A stretch of DNA of 64,000 nt from Sarocladium kiliense (Eukaryota; Ascomycota; Sordariomycetes; Hypocreales; Sarocladiaceae), in contig JAUZTG010000007.1 in NCBI GenBank assembly GCA_030734395.1, positions 310,001-374,000 on the forward strand. Direction: 5' to 3'. The notes under the pieces are model-generated. The model was given only the letters and a program-made list of their open reading frames with translations, was not told the DNA's origin and searched no databases. A program made the translations under genes and the position numbers. This document shows, piece after piece, positions 42,946-55,300 of the stretch (its first letter is position 1; the number at the start of each line of letters is the position of its first letter).

Positions 42946-45900
42946 ATGGTATGCCCTCCTTTCTTTGACGTCGATGCGGCTCGAGGGATCGAGTGTCTCG
43001 TTACCCCTCCCTCGAGAGTTCGACGTTGCTCAACGTGCTATGACTCCATACTGACCAGGTCTTTCGCAGCCGCCTCCACCGCACCAAAAGCCTGAGAATG
43101 TTCTCAAACGCGCCGAAGAGCTCATCGGCGTCAATCAGTCGGCTGCCGCCCTTACCTTGCTGCACGAGCATATCACGAACAAACGATCTCGCAATGCCCC
43201 CATCGCGTCGCTGGAGCCGGTGATGATGCTCCTTGTCAACCTTTCGGTCGAACAAAAGAAGGGAAAGTTGGCAAAGGATGCACTCTATCAATATAAGAAT
43301 ATCTCACAGAACACCAACATTGCGACAATCGAGGTAGGATACTGTCTGACGGCTACGGACAAAAATCGTCATTGGCTAATGTTTCACCCCCTATACAGAA
43401 TGTCCTTAAGAGGTTCATTGAGTTGTCCGTGGAGAAGGTTACTGCGGCTCAGCAGAAGGCCGACGAGGTCCAATCTAGCATTGAAGCCAACGCGGAAAAC
43501 ACGAACGTTGACGATCTTGAGGCGACCGAAACTCCCGAGTCCATTCTCTTGGCCACTGTGTCGGGTGAGCAATCTCGCGACCGCACCGACCGAGCCATCG
43601 TCACTCCCTGGCTCAAGTTCCTGTGGGAGGCGTACCGTACCGTTCTCGATATCCTCCGCAACAATGCCCGCCTCGAGATCCTTTACCAGAGCACGGCCAT
43701 GCAGGCCTTCGAGTTCTGTCTGAAGTACACCCGCAAGACCGAGTTTCGCAGACTTTGCGAGCTGCTGCGCAACCATGTTCAGACCGCAGCCAAGTACTCT
43801 TCTCAGATGCATGCCATCAACCTGAGCGACCCGGATACTCTTCAGCGTCATCTCGAGACTCGTTTCCAGCAGCTCAATGTTGCGGTCGAGCTTGAGCTCT
43901 GGCAAGAGGCTTTCCGCAGCGTCGAGGACATCCACACTCTGCTCAACCTGAGCAAGCGCCCACCGAAGAACGTCATGATGGCCAACTACTACGAGAAGCT
44001 TACTCGCATTTTCCTTGTTGGCGAGAACTACCTCTTCCACGCCGCTGCCTGGTCGCGTTATTACTCTCTCCTTCGCCAGTCTGCTGCCCTTGTCGCTACC
44101 GGACAGGGCAAGAAGAGCGACAACCCCCCAGCCTCCGATGCGGATCTCCAGAAGGCCGCCTCTTTTGTGCTGCTTTCTGCCCTCGCCATCCCTGTCATCA
44201 GTACCTCCCGCTCCCGTGGTGCTATGGTCGACTTCGACGAGGCCCGCAAGAACAAGAACTCCCGCCTCACACATCTGCTTGGCATGCAGCAGGCCCCAAC
44301 TCGTGCCCGCCTCTTCCGCGATGCCATGTCTAAGTCTCTTCTTCAGCGTGCCCGCCCCGAGATCAGGGATCTCTACAACATCCTGGAGGTCGATTTCCAC
44401 CCCCTGTCAATTTGCCAGAAGATCTCTCCCATTCTTGCCAAGATTGGCGCTGATCCCGAGATGGAGAAGTACATCCTTCCTCTGCAGCAGGTTATTCTCA
44501 CCAGGCTGTTCCAGCAGCTTTCTCAAGTCTACGAGACAGTCGACTTGTCCTTCGTTGAGACTCTCGCACAATTCCCTGAGCCCTACCAGGTGACACGCAG
44601 TGTTATTGAGAAGTTCATCATGAATGGTAACAAGAAGGGTGATCTTGCTATCCGCATGGACCACGCCACTGGCGTCCTCAGCTTTGACAACGATGTCTTC
44701 TCTTCTTCCAAGGCTGGCTACAGTGGCTCTGGCGCTGGCTCTGCCGAGGCAGAGGGTGGAGCCGTTCAGCGTCTGCAGAGCACCCCGTCCGACATCGTCC
44801 GCTCTCAGCTCACTCGTCTTGCACGCTCCCTGTACACTACCTGCTATTACATTGACCCGGAACTTAACAAGCAAAGACTTGCCGCCCGGCAAGCTGCTTT
44901 CGCTCGGGCCAAGGCCGGTGCCGAACAAGAGCATCTTGCTATCCTTGCCCGCAAGGAGATCATTCAGAAGCGCAAGGAGGAGGCTTCCGAGCTGCAGGCC
45001 GCTCGCGAGAAGGAGAATGCCCGCCAGAAGCGCCTCAAGGAGCAGGCTCTGCTTGAGGCTGAGCAGCAGCGTCTTGCCAAGGAGCAGGCCGAGCGCGCCG
45101 AGAAGCGTCTGAAGGACGAACAAGACCGCGTGCGCAAGGAGGAGCTCAAGAAGCAGATCGCCGATCTGAAGATGAACGACAAGAACCTGAACATCGACCT
45201 CAACGATCTCGACAATCTCGATAGCAACCGCATTCGTGCCATGAAGCTGGCACAGCTTGAGCGGGAGAAGAATGACGTCAATGAGAAACTTCGTATCACT
45301 GGCAAGCGCTTGGATCACTTGGAGCGTGCATTCCGTAAGGAGGAAAGCAAGAAGCTTCATGAGGATTACGAGCGCCAGAGCAGCGAAGATCGTGCTATCT
45401 ACGAGAAGGTCAAGGCCAAGACCCTCAAGGAGGCTGAGGAGAAGCACACTGAGAGCGTAGAACTCAAGCACCGTCTTAGCCGCCTGGTCCCTCTGTACGA
45501 GTCTTTCCGTGAGTCAGTATATGAGCGCCGTCGTGATGAGTTTGAGAAGCGTCGTCGCGATGCGGAGCGCGAGCTCGAGAAGCAGATCGCGGCTCGCAAG
45601 AAGGAGATCCGCGACCGCAAGCTCAGGGAGAAGCGGGAGCGCGAGGAGCACGAGCGTCAGCTCCGCGAGGCAGAAGAGAAGGCTGCTCGGGAGAGGGAGG
45701 AGCAGCGCCTTCGCGACGAGGCTCGCAAGGCCGAGCTCGCCAAGCTCAAGGAGCAACGCGAGCAGGAGCGCCAGGAGATGCTCGAGAAGGCTGCTCTTCA
45801 GCAGCGTCGCGAGGAGGAGGCCCTGGCACGCCGCAAAGCCGAGAAAGAGAAGCCGTCCATCCCAATCCGTGGTGCTGCCGCTCCCGAAGGCGAGACCCGC

Positions 45901-46296
45901 AGGCCACCAGTCTTCGGCGCTGGCAAGTGGCGCGAGCGCGAGTCATCAAACCGGGATGTCAGCGACAGCGCACCTCCTCCGTCTCGTGGCCCTCCTATGG
46001 AGCGAACCGATTCGAACGACAAGGCTGGCGGCCCGCCTCGTCTGGCGCTGGCCGGCAACAAGCCCAGCTGGCGTGAGCGTGAGGCCGCAAGGCAGGCCTC
46101 CGGCGGTGCTGGTGGCGCTGAGAATGGTCCTCCGCCGCGCAGCTTCTCCCGTGGAGGCGGTGCGCCGATGGAGCGGACCGAGTCTCGTGGTGCTGAGAAC
46201 GGACGGACTGAGTCACCGGCGCCCCCTGCAGAGCCTCTGCAGTCGTCCAGGGCTCCGGGCAAGTGGGTGCCACCGCACATGAGGAACAAGGCATAA
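42946..46296 (+). CDS. TIF32: Translation initiation factor eIF3 subunit a
   Basis: The largest scaffold subunit of eIF3, binding the 40S ribosome during initiation. Coding exon 1 is just the ATG (42946-42948); exon 2 is 43070-43333 and exon 3 is 43399-46296, giving 1054 aa, the expected length. The start MPPPPHQKPENVLKRAEEL matches fungal eIF3a. The N-terminal half holds TPR/PCI-type helices, with the PCI module around residues 330-500 (PLQQVILTRLFQQLSQVYET, GVLSFDN). The C-terminal half is a long, highly charged helix rich in Glu, Lys and Arg (about 580-870), a spectrin-like segment, followed by a Gly/Pro-rich tail ending PGKWVPPHMRNKA. Tandem acceptor AGs at 43057-43058 and 43068-43069 are possible; only the second keeps the conserved PPPPH start. 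Confidence 0.96.
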
Positions 46297-46916
46297 GTTG
46301 GTAGCGGAAGCTTGCGTGGAAAAGATAACACAAGAGGGTTCTTCATATGGCTTGCGGTTTGCAGCGGCGTTCATTAGGGGCTATCTTGAGTCGGTTCGAG
46401 AGATCAGAGCAGTAGGTGGATGTATTGTAGAGCCCGTGAAACGTAATCGACGGGCTTGAACAGAATGACGATATCTGCATCGAACTTGATCAAGTGTTCC
46501 ATGTGCTTGTTGGTGTGAACTTGAGATGATTACCAGAAAAGGGCGTCAGCGGAACACTCCAGAATCGCATAGCGAGTACATATTATACATGATAACCAGA
46601 TACTCACAAAAGGCATGACATTATTCACAAGCGACATATTGCCATGGCGTCGTATCTCTTCAGTCTCGTGTCACATGCCATACAGGGTAGGATTTTAGGT
46701 CAAATCCCATGATCCGAGGTAGCGGGTTTCGCCGCAAGAGGCGCAGAAGATACAACCTCGTGGATTTCGACAACAATCAAGCCCCTGATCTTGCTGTGAT
46801 CAGTTCAATTACACTATACTGCGTACTGGAACTGCCCTGCGGGTAGTCCTATACCTTGGAACAACCTCATTCCACCTCCAGGTTGCGATACGGAAACTCA
46901 AAGCAACACAGCAACC
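46297..46916. other. eIF3a 3' flank and DFG10 promoter
   Basis: About 620 bp between two plus-strand genes. No further gene or motif is supported. Confidence 0.4.
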
Positions 46917-47944
46917 ATGGGGAATGTCGCCAGTAGTCTCGTTCCGGCCAACGCCTCACCAGCGCAATACACCCAAGCGTTCTTCGCCCTCTCTTCAGCT
47001 TTCATCTTCAGCATCCAATTTCTTCCTGATGACATCCGCGGCGTGCTAATGGACTACGGCGCGCGCCGTCCCAAACAAGACAGCGCATCACCGAAGGATG
47101 GCGCTACCCCATCACCAGCCCTTGCGAAGCTCAAGGCCGTGCTTGCGAAGTTGACAGACTGCACTCAGGTACCGCACTCCTGGTTTCGACACTTTTATAT
47201 TGTGTCTGTAAGCTGGAGCCTGTTTTGGCTGGCTCAGTTCCTGAGTAAAGGGAAGGTTATGGCGGCCATTGCGGCGTGGCAAGCGAAAGTGGCTCCTAAG
47301 GGGATGGGGTTGGGACAGACGTATGTTGTGGCTGCGCTTATGGCTATCCAGGGAGCCAGGAGATTGTATGAGAGCTACTTTGTGGCGAGGATGGGAAAGT
47401 CCCCTATGTGGTGCGTCCACTGGGCCTTGGGCCTGGCATATTACACTGCTATTGGGCTCAGTGTATGGGTTGAAGGTTCAGGTACGTTGACAGAGCTCGA
47501 ACAGGGCCATGAAGTTGCTTCGTGAAGGGTAAATGCTAATGGTGTATCCTAGGTGCTATCCTAGAAGCTTGGAAGACGGGAAACTACAAGCCCAGTGTGC
47601 CCGGCTTCTTGCCTTTCGCAGCGGCGCTCTTCATTGCTGCCTCGGCCAAGCAGAACGAGTGTCACGCCCACCTGGCCAGCCTCAAGAAGTACACGCTTCC
47701 CAAGGATGGACTGTTCAAATACTTTCTCTGCCCGCACTACACATGCGAGTGCTTGCTTTACGTCGGACTCGCTCTGGCTGGGGCACCACAAGGAAGCATC
47801 TTCAACAAGACAATCCTCTCCGGCCTACTTTTCGTCACTGTCAACCTGGGAGCGACGGCGTATGGCACGAAACAGTGGTATATTGAGAAGTTCGGCGCCG
47901 ATCAGGTCGGCAAGCGGTGGATGATGATCCCGTACTTGTGGTAG
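46917..47944 (+). CDS. DFG10: Polyprenol reductase (DFG10/SRD5A3 family)
   Basis: An ER membrane enzyme of the steroid 5-alpha-reductase family acting in the conversion of polyprenol to dolichol, needed for N-glycosylation. Exons 46917-47481 and 47553-47944 join in phase (GTACG...CCTAG) to 318 aa. Several hydrophobic segments are visible (FFALSSAFIFSIQFL, FYIVSVSWSLFWLAQFL, ALGLAYYTAIGLSVWV, LSGLLFVTVNLGATAYG). Family signatures are present: GARRLYES after membrane span 3, and LPKDGLFKYFLCPHYTCECL with the conserved His and Glu near the active site; the C-terminus RWMMIPYLW is also typical. Its stop codon is 31 bp from that of the convergent ALKBH6 gene. Confidence 0.92.
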
Positions 47945-47975
47945 GCGGGGTGAAAGCGAGTCAGAGTGTGAGCGC

Positions 47976-48843
47976 TCAGCGCTTCAGAAATATGCCAAGC
48001 TTGCTGCCTACTTTGGAGACTTTGAGAACGTCTCGATATGTAAGACTAGTCCTTGTTTGTCGTACATTTCGGCCGTCCTCAAACGAGGTGCTTGATCGTA
48101 GAAGAGACCAATTAACCACGGTTTCGGGCGTAAGAGCGGTGTCTTCCTCAATATCGGCGATACCATGGAGATAATCCGTGTAGAGGCTATCTGTGGTGAT
48201 AAGCAGACTACGAGGCTCTTGTAAGATGCGCCATGCTGGTTCAGGGTCCAAAGCGCCGTCTTCTTTACTCCGATGGAGATTCAGGCATAGGCTGGATCCG
48301 AGACTCACAGTGCAGACGACTGGCCAGTATGCAGCGCCGTCCTACGTAGGATGAGCACAAGACTACAGTGTCGGGGACGCTACAGACATGAACTTAACTT
48401 ATGCGGCATGATTCCGATGCCTGGAGGATATTCATTGATAAGGACGTGGTTTGGCCGTTGATGTGGACTCTGTTGGAAAACGTGGTCCCCATTGTCACTT
48501 GTCAGACTTAAGGATTGTAACCGATTGATAACAGGCTCCTCGAGCCATGAAGGGAGCGGCGATTCAAGGAGCTTGTTTTGCACCAGGTCGGACGGCCACG
48601 TCTGGAGCCTTCGATGTGTGAGCTGTTTCCATCTAGGCTTCGGAGCTGAGGCTATCTGAGTCATTGTGACCGGAGGGTCAGCCTAATGCGATACTTTGCC
48701 GCGTCACACGCAAGACATCTGCCTACCTTGTCCAGGATGGCTTGCTCTTCGTCCTCACTGATGAAGCTAGAGATATAGAAAGCCGTGGACGGTAGGGCAG
48801 TGATTCTGCACTCTTCCATCGAGACTGGGAGGTGACATGACAT
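47976..48843 (-). CDS. ALKBH6: ALKBH6-like Fe(II)/2-oxoglutarate dioxygenase, junction doubtful
   Basis: An AlkB-family protein. Exon 1 is 48843-48727, exon 2 is 48655-48399 and exon 3 is 48341-47976, about 246 aa. Exons 1 and 2 join in phase (DK/IASAPKPRWKQLTHRRLQ). Family features include TAFYISSFISEDEEQAIL, NHVLINEYPPGIGIMPH, then DGAAYWPVVCTVSLGS, the distal iron ligand in YTDYLHGI and the 2-oxoglutarate Arg in TRTSLTYRDV. Intron 2 splits the iron-binding H-x-D motif: His is the last full codon of exon 2 and Asp begins exon 3. The only good donor (GTTAAG at 48398) and acceptor (TACGTAG ending 48342) leave the coding total one nt short of a multiple of three. This may be a sequencing error, a frameshift mutation or an odd splice site. 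Confidence 0.82.
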
Positions 48844-49498
48844 GGTGGCGGGGTAAGTGATAGAGGGCAGCCGTGTCGTGTTTCAGAGCCAGTCCAGGAG
48901 GGGCCGTCCAGTAACTAATTCCAGAGTGCTGTCGTTTCGCAGGCTGGGTTCGGGTTTGGAGATCCGATGAACTTGAACGGGGCCGATCTGAGCGTCGCGG
49001 GAATGGTGTGTTGAGCGGCATTTACAGGGCTTCCCTATAGTCCACAGCCTATGGCGACAACTGGGATGACTGGATACTGACGGGAGCAAGGGTAGATGGA
49101 CACGTTGGCGCAGATTCAAGTCCCGTGTGAAAAGATCAAGGTCATAATGTTGTCTCACCCAAGGTACAAGAGGTACTGTGAATGGTTGCACGTGATCACT
49201 CTACATGCATACTGGGCCTGGCCTGGCCCCCGAATTTACGCTATGTTTTGATGCACTCGAACTGTTCATTGAAAAAACTAGAAGGATAGCTGGTGAAGAA
49301 CAATGGAAGATTAAATTTCAAAGCCTATGAGCGTGTCGATAGCCACTTAAGCAGGACTGCTGGTAGAAGAACACGCAATGCACAAGCCATGGTCGCTACA
49401 TCCTAGCATGGCCCAGCACCTAAGGAGCTGTTTCCAACCACTGCTTCTGATTACCTCGCTTCTGGTCGGCGGCTATGCAAGGGGTCCTGCATACGGCT
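48844..49498. other. Intergenic, ALKBH6 upstream side
   Basis: About 650 bp between the ALKBH6 start and the 3' end of the F-box gene, both on the minus strand. No gene supported. Confidence 0.4.
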
Positions 49499-50509
49499 TC
49501 AATACTCCTTCTGCCAGAACGATGTGACCGCGCGTTGACACTCAATCTTATTGTAATCCTTGCCAGGCCATCCGAACTTATGATATAGATATGCAACCCA
49601 GCGAACGTTAGAATGGTCGTTCCTACTTCGCCGAGGCTCTCCTGCAGCCTTGATTTGGTCAAAGTCATAAGGAGGGCCACCAAGGCTGAACCCGCCACCA
49701 GACTCTATCGGCTCCTCACCTGGCCCGAATACTTCCAGAAGGTTAGTCAGCCTGCTGATTCGCTTCTCACAATACGAACCAATTGACATCGACTCGCCCT
49801 CGCAAGCCCTGACAATTTCTTCAAACATGACCCCGTTGAGTGTGTCCAGCATGATCGTCTGGCCGTTGCTCTCATGGCCCATAAAAATAGTCACAAGATC
49901 TTCCAGATAGGGACCTTCCTCTACGTCGTAGTCGTAGTCGCCGCCGCCGTCGCCGTCTACTATGTGTTTCTCGTAGATCATATCATCCGCGTGCTGCTTG
50001 ACCTCGAATTGCCCGCGCTCTGCAATTGCAGCGTAGTTGATCACGTGACTCTTGTACCCAACGCACTTCCAGCCATCGCTCCTGAAGTCGTAATGTCCTT
50101 CGTCATCGTGAATGTAGGGCAAATGCCTGAGAACATTTATCGCCCGGCTAGACTTCTCGTATGGTCCCATGCGGTCTTTGGTGATAGCTGGCCAGCCGCC
50201 ACGGGGCGGGTATAGGATACTGCCATCTGGGAACTTCAGACGCTGAAGAAACTCGTAGTAGGTTCGGATTGGCTCGACAAGATGCTCGGCAGCCTGTTTG
50301 AGTATGTCTTCACTGGACTTTTGGAAGACGCTGTCCAAGTGTCGGCAGCAATAGCGCAAAGAAAGAATATCGTCGTAATCAAGATGAAGAAAGACTTGAG
50401 TCTGGAATTCCACTGGTAGGCCCATCATATCAAATGGGCCCTCAGGCTCCCACCCAGACCATTCTGAGCCTGACTCCTCCTCATCTGAGGAGCTTCGAGA
50501 ATCGGACAT
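49499..50509 (-). CDS. F-box domain protein
   Basis: A single-exon gene of 336 aa when started at the Met of MSDSRSSSDEEESGSEW; the frame continues 18 codons further upstream (to 50563) but that part looks like leader. After an acidic Ser/Glu start comes an F-box, about residues 33-75 (MMGLPVEFQTQVFLHLDYDD, LSLRYCCRHLDSVFQ), the Skp1-binding module of SCF ubiquitin ligases. The rest has no repeat or enzyme motif that I recognise; it contains a run of Asp/Gly near the middle (VDGDGGGDYDYDVEEG) and an aromatic C-terminus (WVAYLYHKFGWPGKDYN). Fungi carry many such orphan F-box proteins. The substrate is unknown. Confidence 0.82.
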   Translation of the reverse strand: MSDSRSSSDEEESGSEWSGWEPEGPFDMMGLPVEFQTQVFLHLDYDDILSLRYCCRHLDSVFQKSSEDILKQAAEHLVEPIRTYYEFLQRLKFPDGSILYPPRGGWPAITKDRMGPYEKSSRAINVLRHLPYIHDDEGHYDFRSDGWKCVGYKSHVINYAAIAERGQFEVKQHADDMIYEKHIVDGDGGGDYDYDVEEGPYLEDLVTIFMGHESNGQTIMLDTLNGVMFEEIVRACEGESMSIGSYCEKRISRLTNLLEVFGPGEEPIESGGGFSLGGPPYDFDQIKAAGEPRRSRNDHSNVRWVAYLYHKFGWPGKDYNKIECQRAVTSFWQKEY

Positions 50510-52304
50510 CGCCCCTTGAGACTGCAGTAGATGCTTTGAAGAGATGCACACAAATGGCCACAAGTCCCGAGCGACAGCTTCATCAGAGGAGATTCACGGT
50601 GAGGAAACCCTGACACGAAATCGTCGACATAACGAGGGGAAGGCCGGCTTCAAGTATGAGCTACCTCAATTCAGGCAGTAGTGGCCAATCTCAGGAATAA
50701 CAATGCAAGTGGGCGGCACATGCATATAGAGCCCTGGTGGTGGCATCGTTAGGTCTTTTGAGAATAGTGCCTTACTCTTTGCTGGTGATGAGCCCTTGAG
50801 CAACTTTTTAAGTAGGCAAGTAGAAGATTGGGACTATGTGAGTCCCCAAGACATGAAAAGCTATGGAATCACCGTGGTTGCACTCAAACGACCAGATGAG
50901 CTCGAAGGTATTATGATGTTTACTCCACTTCTTGCCGTGCTTGCTTGAAACTTGGATAGTGGACCAGTTGCCATAGGCCCTGGGAGAATCTGACCAATGG
51001 CAGCGTCCCTGGTCAGGCCTTTTTGGCCCCACCTCAAGATTTCTGCTTGAATGGCGCGGACTCCCGTTTTCGTCGTGGGATCGACAATCATGAGTGGCTT
51101 TCGCTTCGCTGGCCTTTTTGGCGCAGTACTTCGTACCTGTGCAACTTAGGTAAACTCGAGATGGATTTTGGGCTTACCTTAGATTTGAGCAGTTGGGAAT
51201 GGGTCGTACAACAGACACTATATAAGTGAGAGAGGGAGCGAGACAGCACCGGTGAGGCAATGCATGTCTGCCTTGGCACTGTCTTTCTTTCAAAGCTGTT
51301 TGTCCGAGACTGACCCGTGTTCACCAGCCTGACGATGCCTCCCTTCGCACCATAAGTTCGCGAATCGCCGTGTCTGCAGGAGGAGGTTGCCTTGGTGGGG
51401 TGATACCTGAATCGTGTCCTAGGTGACCTGACTCTTGCCTGTGAACACGCTTCCACTACAAGTCCCTCCTGGCCAGCGACAGGTCGCCGCTAGCAGCAGT
51501 AGCAGGATGGGGCTCCGGCGCTGCTGGCTGCCATCAGTGTCCCCCCCTGGAACGATAACCTCCGTTACCAGCACCGCACCACTGCACTGAGTGCCGGCGC
51601 CATGCAGGATGGCCACCTTAGTTCGCCTTTGTGTGGCTGGCAAGGGGGGAGGGAGGGCGATGGATGGCTGTGGTGGAGCGGGTATAGCACAGCGGTGGAC
51701 GCACAGAGCTGACTGTGCCAGTCCAGTGGCCAGCCAGCTCAGCCCAGCGACTCTTCTCTCCTTCTTGGTGGGACTCGCCTCCTCCTAAACCTTCAATCCT
51801 CCTCCTCATTCTCCTTCAATTCTGCCGCCACGACACCACGATCAGTCCAGTCTCGCCCTCACGACTACGCGCACCGGCCTTGTTGAATAACTGTCTTTCT
51901 CTAAACGCTCCGTTTCATTTGTTCTTTCGTTTCGGATACCCTCTCTTTCGACATCGCTTTGCAGCACTTTAGGGATTCCATCTTCATTTCCGCTTTCGTC
52001 CCCCCTACTGGGGTGACCACCGCGCCATTCTACCCACGACTCGCGACGCAAGCACCGACTGCTGCGACCGGCCTGGCAGACCACCTCAACAACTCTGCAT
52101 TGTGTACCTTTCGGTCCACAAGTCGACTTCCATACTATTGCCGCCCTCAGATCCCAACAGGCGCATCGACTTTCCGCGACCGTGTCGTGTCGCCTTCTTG
52201 ACCACCACAGCTTCTACGTCTACCTTTTGAGACCTGTGTCTCCCTCATCCACTTCTCCAGAATGAGCGGCATTCGCCCATCAATTTCATTACACAGTACA
52301 TGAT
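50510..52304. other. Intergenic with HOS4-like promoter and leader
   Basis: About 1.8 kb. The right third (from about 51,700) is C/T-rich on the plus strand and fits a promoter and long leader of the next gene. Short frames in it are not credible genes. Confidence 0.45.
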
Positions 52305-55300
52305 ATGGATGCGCAGAATGCCACCGAGGCCGACCAGTCCAAGTCTGCCGGTGCACATCGACGACGAGCTTCAGACGCCGACAGCAAGCACCCTCCCAAG
52401 AATACCGACCGACAGCCCACTGCGTCTCCCGAGACCAAGTCGGCCAAGCTGAAAGCCGTTCCTTCGTTGACCAAAACAGGCGACGACGCTGACGCTGACG
52501 TCGAGGACCGCGATTCTGACGCAGAGACCATCGTCCTGCCTGGCAAAGATGGGCATTCACCTTCAAAGGTCCGTAAAATGAGGCAGGATGATAACAGTAA
52601 CGAGGCGGAGGGCACCAAACCCTCAAAATCGTCTCTTGGTAACGGTGCGGGTAGGCCTGAGTCTGAACCCAAGGGTACTGAAGGCGCCAGAAGGCGACGA
52701 TTATCAACATCAGCACCACGAGACAAGAGTCAGATCGCGCGCCACAAAGATGGTTCAAGTGGCCTGAGCTCGGCTCCTGCTTCTCCACCTCGCGATGGCC
52801 GTGGGCTTCATCGTCGAAGGCGTTCGAACATCTCTCCTCATCGGTCATCCGACTCTGAGGCGACCGCGCACCGCACATCTTCTGGTAGATCTATACACGA
52901 TAGACTCAAATCCGGTGACCGTCTCCCGTCTACTAAGCGCAAGGCGCCCCGGACGGACTCCGATGACGAGGATGACCATCGAAAAGTCCGGCGGCAAAGG
53001 ACCACGAGTATCAGCATCGAAGCCTCTCGGTCACAGAAGGAGAGAATGGCGGAGTCGCGCAATCGTTCCCACTCTCCGCCGGCACGCTTGCACCGACGGA
53101 GTGCATCGACGCAGCTTGCTCACTCTTCGTCAGGCGGTCTGAGTCAGAAAAAACGTCGTCTTCCACCTCCCTTACAGTCTACAGAGCAGCACTCTGATGA
53201 CTCTGATCGGAGTGGTAGCCCTCTGCCGAGGTCCTCCAAACTGCGCAGCCTGGCGACTCCTGCAACAGCCGACGCTAATATTTCTCCTGCGAAAATCATG
53301 CCACACAAGAAACATCTCGATGCCCACGGTCAAACTTTCCTGGCTCGTGCCTGCGCCCGCGGCGAGTATGATGCTGTCAAGAAGCGCCTTGGCGAGAGAC
53401 CAGAGGATATCAATGTTGCCGATTACGCAGGGAACACCCCTCTGCAGATTGCCGCAATTAATGGTTGTGAGGATATCGTCAAGTTATTAATCGATGCCGG
53501 TTGCAACATGGACTGCGTCAACTACGACAAGGACACACCACTGCTTGACGCCGTGGACAATGGCCATCTCGGTGTTGTTAAGCTGCTGCTGGACGCCGGT
53601 GTCAACCCTCGCAAAGCAAATGTTAGTGGACAGGAACCCATCGATAGGATAACGGACGAGACCGAGAATGCCGATGAGATACGTAAGCTCCTGATCGAAG
53701 CCAGGAAGCGCGCTGGGGAACGTAGGCGAACCAGCGAAGACCGCCATTCGCACCCTGACTCGCACGATGCAAGAGATTCGCATGCGCCTGACAGCCCCCG
53801 ACAGTCTCCTGCCATGGCTCTATCTGGATCTACTGGACGTCGAAGCGGTACCGTTCGCGCCACCAAGACTAGGAACGATCTGCTCTACATGCCCCTTGAT
53901 GACAAGACATTACGACAAGCTGCTGGGCGAGGTGATGAGGAGACTGTGGCTCGTATCCTCCAGGTCAAGGAAGGTTGCAACGACCCCGAATCTATGGTTG
54001 CTGCGGCACGAGGAGGACATGACTTGGTGATCCAGCTTTTGCTGGGCTTGGGATCGGCAAACCCTGATCCTGGGCCTGTACCTGCCCTTCAACCAGAATT
54101 TGCGACCCCAATACTCGCCGCAATTGGCCAGGAGAATATCAAGGTCGTTGAGCTTCTCCTTGAACAAGGGGGCTTCGATCCTACGCGGAGATTCAAGGGC
54201 GAAACCTACTACGAAATTGCACGAAAGCGACAAGGCACGAACTGGAAGGAGGAGGAGAATCTACTCAAGAACGCATACGATGAATACAAGCGAACCCACA
54301 AAGACGGTGCGAAACCTGGCAAGTCGCCAGGCCGCCGTGAGCGGGAGCGGGATCGCGAGGAGAAGAGGGCAAGGAGAGAGGACTCGAGCCGTGATGAGGC
54401 TCGCGCGCATAAGCGGAATCTTTCCAGCCCTCCACGTGATGCCGACAGAAAGAAACCATCTCACAAGATTACGAGTCCCAAGGAACGCCGAAGGTTGGAG
54501 CCAGGTCGCCACGCCAAAGACGACCGGACCTCTTCTGCACATACCTCCGATCGCGAGACCTCACCTGCAGTCTCTCACAAGGCGGCGAAATCAAAGAACC
54601 GCGACACAGATGCAGCAGTATCCTCAGATGGCGAAGCCCTCAAGCCAAGGAGGAAGCTCGTCTCGAAAGGAGAGCTTCGCGGCGAAAGAGATAAGCATCG
54701 CCGCTCTAGCATGGCATCAAATGCTTCCTCGTTGAAGGAACCTTCCAGCCCACAGGATGCGCGTGCCGAAGACACTGCATTAGAGAAGTCCAAGATGTCT
54801 GAGAAATATCACGATCGAACTAAGGCGTTGAAGCGCGAGGAGTCCAAGGATCCTTCAGCCGCTGGCAACGATGGACAGGCCAAGAGGCATCGCAGCAGCT
54901 TGACTCCAGACGGTCATAGTCATGGCGATAAAGAGGACGGGACTGTGCCGCAAAAGCGACGAAGACTCGATGCCGACGGACAAGAAAAGCGTCTCAAACC
55001 GCCATCTTCACCAGAGACTCGTCATGCTAAGCTCAACTCCTCCCGAGATGGTTCGAAAGCTTCGAGCAAAGCCAGTCGTAAGAGCATCGAAGACGATTCC
55101 GGAAAGGATGGCAGAGATGGCCACTCAAAGCGTGATCAAGTACGCAAGGAATCTGGTCGATCTACGGCGAGCGAAACCTTGGTCCGCGTAAAATCAGAAG
55201 ACGACGACATTCAGATGCCCGATGTTGCATCTACGGTTAACTCAGCACGCGAGCCACAGGACAAGAAGAAGAAGAGGGATCTTGCCGAGCAAGATGACGC

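Noticed and set aside
43384..44400. 338-codon antisense frame opposite the 5' part of eIF3a
   Set aside because: Same explanation: it is the antisense shadow of a long, codon-biased exon and shows no motif of its own.
44407..45471. 354-codon antisense frame opposite eIF3a
   Set aside because: Leu/Ala-rich reverse image of the charged helix codons of eIF3a, a usual consequence of biased codon use.
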